A stretch of DNA of 64,000 nt from Bradyrhizobium canariense (lineage in GTDB: Bacteria > Pseudomonadota > Alphaproteobacteria > Rhizobiales > Xanthobacteraceae). A model generated the notes under the pieces. That model saw only the letters and a list, made by a program, of their open reading frames with translations. It was not told where the DNA came from and ran no database searches. Location: assembly GCF_900105125.1 (NCBI RefSeq), contig NZ_LT629750.1, positions 2,108,001-2,172,000 on the forward strand. The letters are read 5' to 3'. Shown here piece after piece: positions 59,878-64,000 of the stretch. The translations under genes were made by a program, and so were the position numbers. Within the stretch, counting starts at the first letter, position 1. Each line of letters starts with the position of its first letter.

Positions 59878-60087
59878 TTATTCCGAACCTTCAGCGGTGT
59901 TGGCGTCTAACCATTTCTTGTTTCTGAAGAGGTTGCGCAGCGATCGGGCAATTTTCCGTCGTGCGTTACGCTCTGGTCCTGGCTGAAGCGACCGAGCATA
60001 CCGGAGCATCTGCCGGCGTAACTGGACAAGCTCCTCGTGGGTATAGCGAGTCTGATCGTCTATTAGCTTGAGCTGAAGTAACGGCAT
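59878..60087 (-). CDS. small conserved-type hypothetical protein
   Basis: A 69-residue basic helical protein (YTHEELVQLRRQMLRYARSL, then RNARRKIARSLRNLFRNK, ending LDANTAEGSE). The pattern LRRQMLRYARSLxPGPERN matches short proteins I recall in Bradyrhizobium. Function unknown. It is convergent with the CsbD-like gene, with 16 bases between. Confidence 0.6.
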   Translation of the reverse strand: MPLLQLKLIDDQTRYTHEELVQLRRQMLRYARSLQPGPERNARRKIARSLRNLFRNKKWLDANTAEGSE

Positions 60088-60527
60088 TTCCCCGCCCTCA
60101 TTTGGATAAGGCGAGAGCGCAAAAAACTCTCAGTCACCGATAGATGCCGAAAATTGGTGCGGTAGTGCGGAAATTACGGCGCGCTGCAACACCGCGGACT
60201 GTTCAATATTGAACACCTTCATGGGGAAAAATCAGTCGCGATCCCAGCGCCGTTTACCCATCCTCTCTTATCTGAGGTTGGTCCCGCAGCACAGCGTCCA
60301 GCAGCGAACGATGAACCTCGATTTTCCCGTTGTAATTAATGAAGCCCTTTTCCTAAATTTATTCATGAAAAAGTTCCCCCGCGATCGAGTGGTGCCGATC
60401 ATTTCAGCTAGCGTTTCTTGACTAAGCGTCACCGGGATAGGAACCGGGCCGCCTTCCTTGCCGAAGTTCGCCTCCAGATCACTTAGGGCCGCGCCCCGCT
60501 GGCGAAAGGAACGACATGAAGATCAGT
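60088..60527. other. intergenic stretch, AT-richer, no gene
   Basis: A 70-codon plus-strand frame (60209-60421) contains no recognised motif. The stretch is richer in A and T than its surroundings and ends at the broken edge of an IS110-type element. Confidence 0.4.
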
Positions 60528-60965
60528 TCAAAAGATATGCGCATCGCGCACTTCGCTTATCAAACCGCCCAGCTTGCGCGCAACCAGTAGCGCTCGCATC
60601 TCCTGCGATCCCATCGATTTGACGGGCACCGGGCGGAACCATCCCATCCCGATCAACTGCGCAATCCCGCGCGCATCCTTGCAATCTGTCTTCACCGTCA
60701 TTGCCGATAATGCCGCCTTCACATGCCGCGTTTCCAGCAGAACCGTTTCGAATCCGGCTCGTTTTAATCCCGCATGCAGCCACCGCGACAACGGCCCCGC
60801 CTCCAATCCGATCCGCTTTACTGCAAAGCCAAGCGCCTCGAAAAAAATAAGTAGCACTTCGGGCTCGCTCGCGACCTTCGCCTCCTTCACGATCTTCCCC
60901 TGCGCATCCACAACGCACACGCTCGATAGCTCCAAAGACACGTCGATTCCGGCATACTGTTCCAT
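60528..60965 (-). pseudogene. IS110-family transposase, N-terminal fragment
   Basis: The frame starts MEQYAGIDVSLELSSVCVVD and has the DEDD catalytic pattern of IS110 transposases: Asp in AGIDVS, Glu in GLEAGPLSRWL, and two Asp in KTDCKDARGIAQLI. It ends after LLVARKLGGLI, about 145 residues in, where full proteins run about 340 residues with a second Ser-containing domain. The C-terminal half is absent, so the element is dead. Confidence 0.85.
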
Positions 60966-61222
60966 GGCTGTCCTCCGTCTCCAGGTGCTTGGGGCCGACT
61001 CAACGTCGCGCCCCCGTTTCATCATCTATCGGAGGACAGCCACCATCACCCCTTGCTCGGAGCAGGGCCCATTACGGCATCTAGTCTGTCCGGATTCGTT
61101 CTGCCGGCAGCAATAGTTCGTCTGAACGTCATCTACCGATGTGTATATCGCTTTTGGCAATATAGGTTTTGGGTATAAACTCTTCATCGATGAGAAGGTC
61201 CATTATGCAATAACGGAGCGTT

Positions 61223-62167
61223 ATGCCGAGTAAAATCAAGTTTGACCCGGACCTTTTCTATAACTCACTCACTCTAAGACAAATTCGATATTTCGTTGCC
61301 ACGGCAGAGTTTGGAAAGGTCAGCCTAGCAGCGTCGATGGTGGCAATCTCTCCCTCGGCCGTGACTGATGCCATTAGCGAACTCGAGGCTGGTTGCGGGG
61401 CCAAGCTCTTCGATCGCCACCCACGCGGCCTGTCGCTCACATTTGAAGGCCATCGTTTCCTGGCGCACTGCCGGAACGTGCTTTCAGCGGTAAAAGAGGC
61501 CTCGAACACCTTTAGCGAACAGCACAATGAAGCTGCCGGCACGTTCACGCTCGCTGCTTCCAGCACTGTTGTCGGCTACTTCATAGCGCCGCTGCTCGTT
61601 CGCTTCCAAAGAACCTATCCCAACATCGAGACCAAGCTTATCGAAGGCAACCGAGCGCAAATCATCCAGGGACTACGCCTGGGCGACTACGATCTTGCTA
61701 TTGTCGTTGCCTCAAACTTTCCGCCGGATATCGAGATTAGACGGCAAATTCTCATGAAATCTGTTCGGCGTCTGTGGTTGGCACCAAACCATCCCTTCCT
61801 GAAGAGACGGGCGATCACGTTAGAGGACGTTGCAAATGAGCCCTACATTCAACTCACAATTGACGGCACGGAAGACTCTACCTCGCGTTATTGGGCGGCA
61901 CGAAAATTAGTGCCAAACATCGTATTCCGCTCGGAATCAGTTGAGGCCGTGCGTGGCTTGATTGCCTTTGGGCATGGCGTGACTATATTGTCGGACATGA
62001 TGTACCGTCGGTGGTCGCTGGAAGGCGATAAAGTAGAGGTCTGCGACGTCGCAGACGACATTCCGACGCTCGACGTGGGCCTGATGTGGAAGGGCGAGCA
62101 GATTTCAAACGCTGCTGCAGCGACATTCCAGAATTTCTGCCGCATCGAGGGTGTCAAAGCGACATAG
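61223..62167 (+). CDS. LysR-family transcriptional regulator
   Basis: A 314-residue regulator with an N-terminal helix-turn-helix (TLRQIRYFVATAEFGKVSLA, ISPSAVTDAISELEAGCG, LFDRHPRGLSLTFEG) and an effector domain with GTFTLAASSTVVGYFIAPLL. CGGAGCG precedes the ATG. It is convergent with the oxygenase-reductase gene, 78 bases apart, and probably controls the genes to its right. The effector is unknown. Confidence 0.9.
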   Translation: MPSKIKFDPDLFYNSLTLRQIRYFVATAEFGKVSLAASMVAISPSAVTDAISELEAGCGAKLFDRHPRGLSLTFEGHRFLAHCRNVLSAVKEASNTFSEQHNEAAGTFTLAASSTVVGYFIAPLLVRFQRTYPNIETKLIEGNRAQIIQGLRLGDYDLAIVVASNFPPDIEIRRQILMKSVRRLWLAPNHPFLKRRAITLEDVANEPYIQLTIDGTEDSTSRYWAARKLVPNIVFRSESVEAVRGLIAFGHGVTILSDMMYRRWSLEGDKVEVCDVADDIPTLDVGLMWKGEQISNAAAATFQNFCRIEGVKAT

Positions 62168-62245
62168 ACGAGCGAAGCACCCGCATTTCTATAATTATCG
62201 GCGCTGTAAATGTACCGTCGGTGAACTGCCCACCGGTGGGGCTAG

Positions 62246-63199
62246 TCATATGTCGAGCTTGAGGCGCAGGGTCTTTGCGCGGGAGACGCACACCATCATC
62301 CAGTCCGCCTGCTCATCTTCGGTAAGGACGAAGTCCTGATGATCGGCCACGCCTTCAAGGATGCGCGTTCGGCAAACCCCGCAGGTTCCAGCCTCGCAAG
62401 AGCTTTCGAGGTCGCGCCCGCGGGCGCGCAGAGCCGTAAGAATCGACTCATTTACGCCAACTGGAATGATTTCGCCGGTGGATCCGATTTCGACCTCGAA
62501 GCCGGGCTCGCTATCTAAATTCAAGGGAGCCGCCGCTGTTGATACGAAGCTTTCGTAATGCACCGAGCCTGACGGCCAGTGCCCCGTCGCGTTACGCACC
62601 GCCGCTAGCAAACCGGCCGGCCCGCAGCAATAGATCTGGTGTCCTGGTATTGGCACGCCCAGGAGCTGCTTGACGTCGAGCTGCCTACTTGGATGGCCGT
62701 CGTCGAGATGAAGACGGAGCCGGTGCGGTCCAGCGACCATGCGGGCTTCGCCAACGAGCGCCATGCGTTCGAGCCCGCGCCCACAATAATGTAACACGAA
62801 TTCTCTGCCTTCCGCCTGAAGATGGCGCGCCATCGCGATCAGCGGCGTAATGCCGATGCCGCCACCAATGAGAATATAGCCCAGGGCACCGTCTTGGAGC
62901 GAAAAATGGTTGACGGGCGTGGAGACCCTGAGGACATCGCCAACTCGTACAGCATCATGCAGAAAGCGCGATCCTCCACGGCCACCCTGTTCACGCTGCA
63001 CCGTGATCTCATAGCGGTGAGTTTCAGACGGATCGCTGTGCAGAGAATATGGCCGCGACAGGCCATTGGGCAGATACAATTCGATGTGAGCACCAGGTGA
63101 AAAGGACGGGAGCTCAACCGGCATAACTGGCCGCAGTTCGATCGAGACAATGCCCTCCGCCTGATAGGTTATACATGTCACACGTGCGTCGATGCTCAT
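62246..63199 (-). CDS. oxygenase reductase with C-terminal [2Fe-2S] domain
   Basis: A 317-residue reductase like that at 41156: RPYSLHSDPSETHRYEITVQ (flavin), IGGGIGITPLIAMARHLQ (nucleotide), YCCGPAGLLAAV, and a ferredoxin domain with CEAGTCGVCR and a final Cys in MMVCVS. It supplies electrons to an oxygenase; none is seen in the window, so the partner should lie beyond the right edge or elsewhere. I start it at MSIDARV; the frame runs 24 codons further with no ribosome site. Confidence 0.85.
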   Translation of the reverse strand: MSIDARVTCITYQAEGIVSIELRPVMPVELPSFSPGAHIELYLPNGLSRPYSLHSDPSETHRYEITVQREQGGRGGSRFLHDAVRVGDVLRVSTPVNHFSLQDGALGYILIGGGIGITPLIAMARHLQAEGREFVLHYCGRGLERMALVGEARMVAGPHRLRLHLDDGHPSRQLDVKQLLGVPIPGHQIYCCGPAGLLAAVRNATGHWPSGSVHYESFVSTAAAPLNLDSEPGFEVEIGSTGEIIPVGVNESILTALRARGRDLESSCEAGTCGVCRTRILEGVADHQDFVLTEDEQADWMMVCVSRAKTLRLKLDI

Positions 63200-63227
63200 T
63201 GCAGATCTACTCTCGGTATGGACCGCG

Positions 63228-64000
63228 TCAGCCACTAAAGAACGGTTCGGGAATACCTGGCACGTCAACATCGATCGAAAAGATCGCTCCGGCGAGCGGC
63301 TGCTTCTTGAGATCCGGTGCAGCGATAGGATAAGTCGCGCTCGTAATGTAGAGGGTCTTCAAATTGCTTCCGCCGAATGCACACATCGTGGGACGTTGCA
63401 CGGGTAGTCCGATGACGCGATCAATCACGCCATCTGGCGAATAGCGTGCCACGCGCCAAGCGCCGATATGGCAAATCCAGTAATAGCCTTCGACGTCGAC
63501 AGCCGCTCCGTCGGGGCGGCCTTCCTGGATATCGATGCGCAGAAACACACGTTGATTGGTGATATCGCCCGTCGCGCGATCGAAGTCCCACGCCCAGACA
63601 TAATCCTGGCGGCTGTCGGAGTGATACATCGTGCGCGCATCCGCGCTGAACGCCAAGCCGTTCGAGCAAATGAGCTTGTCGACCATGCGCGTGCATGTGC
63701 CGTCCGGATCGTAGCGAAACAGCGAAGCCACTCGCTTGTCCATGCTTTCGACGACAGCGCCAGCCCAAAAGCGCCCCAACGGATCACACCGCCCATCGTT
63801 GAAGCGTATGTTTGGATTTTCGGTTTCGTAGTCGAAGACGCGCCGCACCGTCGGAGCGCCATCGTCGAAGAGGTCAACCAGAAAAATACCTGACTGCATG
63901 CCTGCGATCAGTCCCCCATCGCGACGGAAGCCAAAGCAGCCGATCCGCTCCGGCATGACCCATTTACGGACCATCCTGCTTTGCGGATCGAACCTGTTGA
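63228..64000 (-). CDS. SMP-30/gluconolactonase-family protein, partial
   Basis: At least 257 codons of a six-bladed propeller lactonase family protein; the 5' end lies outside the window. Motifs: NIRFNDGRCDPLGRFWAGAV (metal-ligand Asn), ICSNGLAFSADARTMYHSDS (Asn and Asp ligands) and GRPDGAAVDVEGYYWI (Asp). It would hydrolyse a sugar or aromatic lactone. It lies 28 bases upstream of the reductase start on the same strand, so the two probably share a transcript. Confidence 0.8.
   Translation of the reverse strand, partial: NRFDPQSRMVRKWVMPERIGCFGFRRDGGLIAGMQSGIFLVDLFDDGAPTVRRVFDYETENPNIRFNDGRCDPLGRFWAGAVVESMDKRVASLFRYDPDGTCTRMVDKLICSNGLAFSADARTMYHSDSRQDYVWAWDFDRATGDITNQRVFLRIDIQEGRPDGAAVDVEGYYWICHIGAWRVARYSPDGVIDRVIGLPVQRPTMCAFGGSNLKTLYITSATYPIAAPDLKKQPLAGAIFSIDVDVPGIPEPFFSG

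Noticed and set aside
1..64000. CRISPR array, rRNA genes or replication origin
   Set aside because: No regularly spaced short repeats, no rRNA-like sequence and no DnaA-box cluster or repABC genes were found when reading through.

Overview
The window looks like accessory chromosome from a Bradyrhizobium-type alphaproteobacterium (Nitrobacteraceae). The evidence is the high GC content, small secreted Cys-containing proteins of the DUF3551 type, a cyclase-TPR protein beginning with the SSEHVERRLAAIL signature, a rhizobial-type integrase remnant, and IS transposases of kinds common in that genus. Most of the DNA encodes small-molecule catabolism and transport, broken up by decayed mobile DNA. 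Names come from reading translations by eye; no database search was possible.

Layout. 0-2.5 kb: a frameshifted trbE conjugation ATPase remnant and small proteins. 2.7-9.7 kb: a respiratory block with a ferric-reductase-like flavocytochrome, a CtaG-type assembly factor, a CopD-like protein, a DUF2231 membrane protein, cytochrome oxidase subunit II, a subunit I-III fusion and a small membrane protein. 10.5-11.6 kb: an IS with perfect 16-bp ends. 11.9-30.2 kb: a large catabolic cluster. Its minus arm has a thiolase-like/DUF35 pair, three SDRs (one BadH-like), a BadI/MenB-type hydrolase, an enoyl-CoA hydratase, an acyl-CoA ligase and an acyl-CoA dehydrogenase. Its plus arm has a solute-binding protein, a TetR regulator, TctB-TctA, a second thiolase-like/DUF35 pair, TctC and a second ligase; a nitroreductase ends the block. 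The two arms diverge from a region holding a TetR-type palindrome. The gene set suggests activation, desaturation, hydration, oxidation and hydrolytic opening of an alicyclic ring carboxylate as CoA thioesters.

30.6-32.2 kb: an IS1182-like element. 32.3-37.1 kb: a class III cyclase with TPRs, a 5'-truncated catalase, a FabF paralogue and a small protein. 37.2-39.0 kb: decayed DNA with a recombinase remnant. 39.0-45.2 kb: a MocR-type regulator followed by two small genes, then a Rieske oxygenase operon (oxygenase, SDR, small protein, VOC protein, reductase). 45.5-54.4 kb: a gamma-glutamyltransferase-like protein, an FMN-binding protein, an amidohydrolase and a complete branched-chain-type ABC transporter. 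54.9-58.0 kb: an island scar with an integrase remnant, the 3' half of tRNA-Gly(TCC), a GIY-YIG protein, a DUF4238 protein and a broken tRNA-Arg-like 5' part. 58.2-64 kb: two LysR regulators, small proteins, an IS110 fragment, a second oxygenase reductase, and an SMP-30 family protein that runs off the window.

No CRISPR array, rRNA gene, replication origin or intact tRNA was seen.
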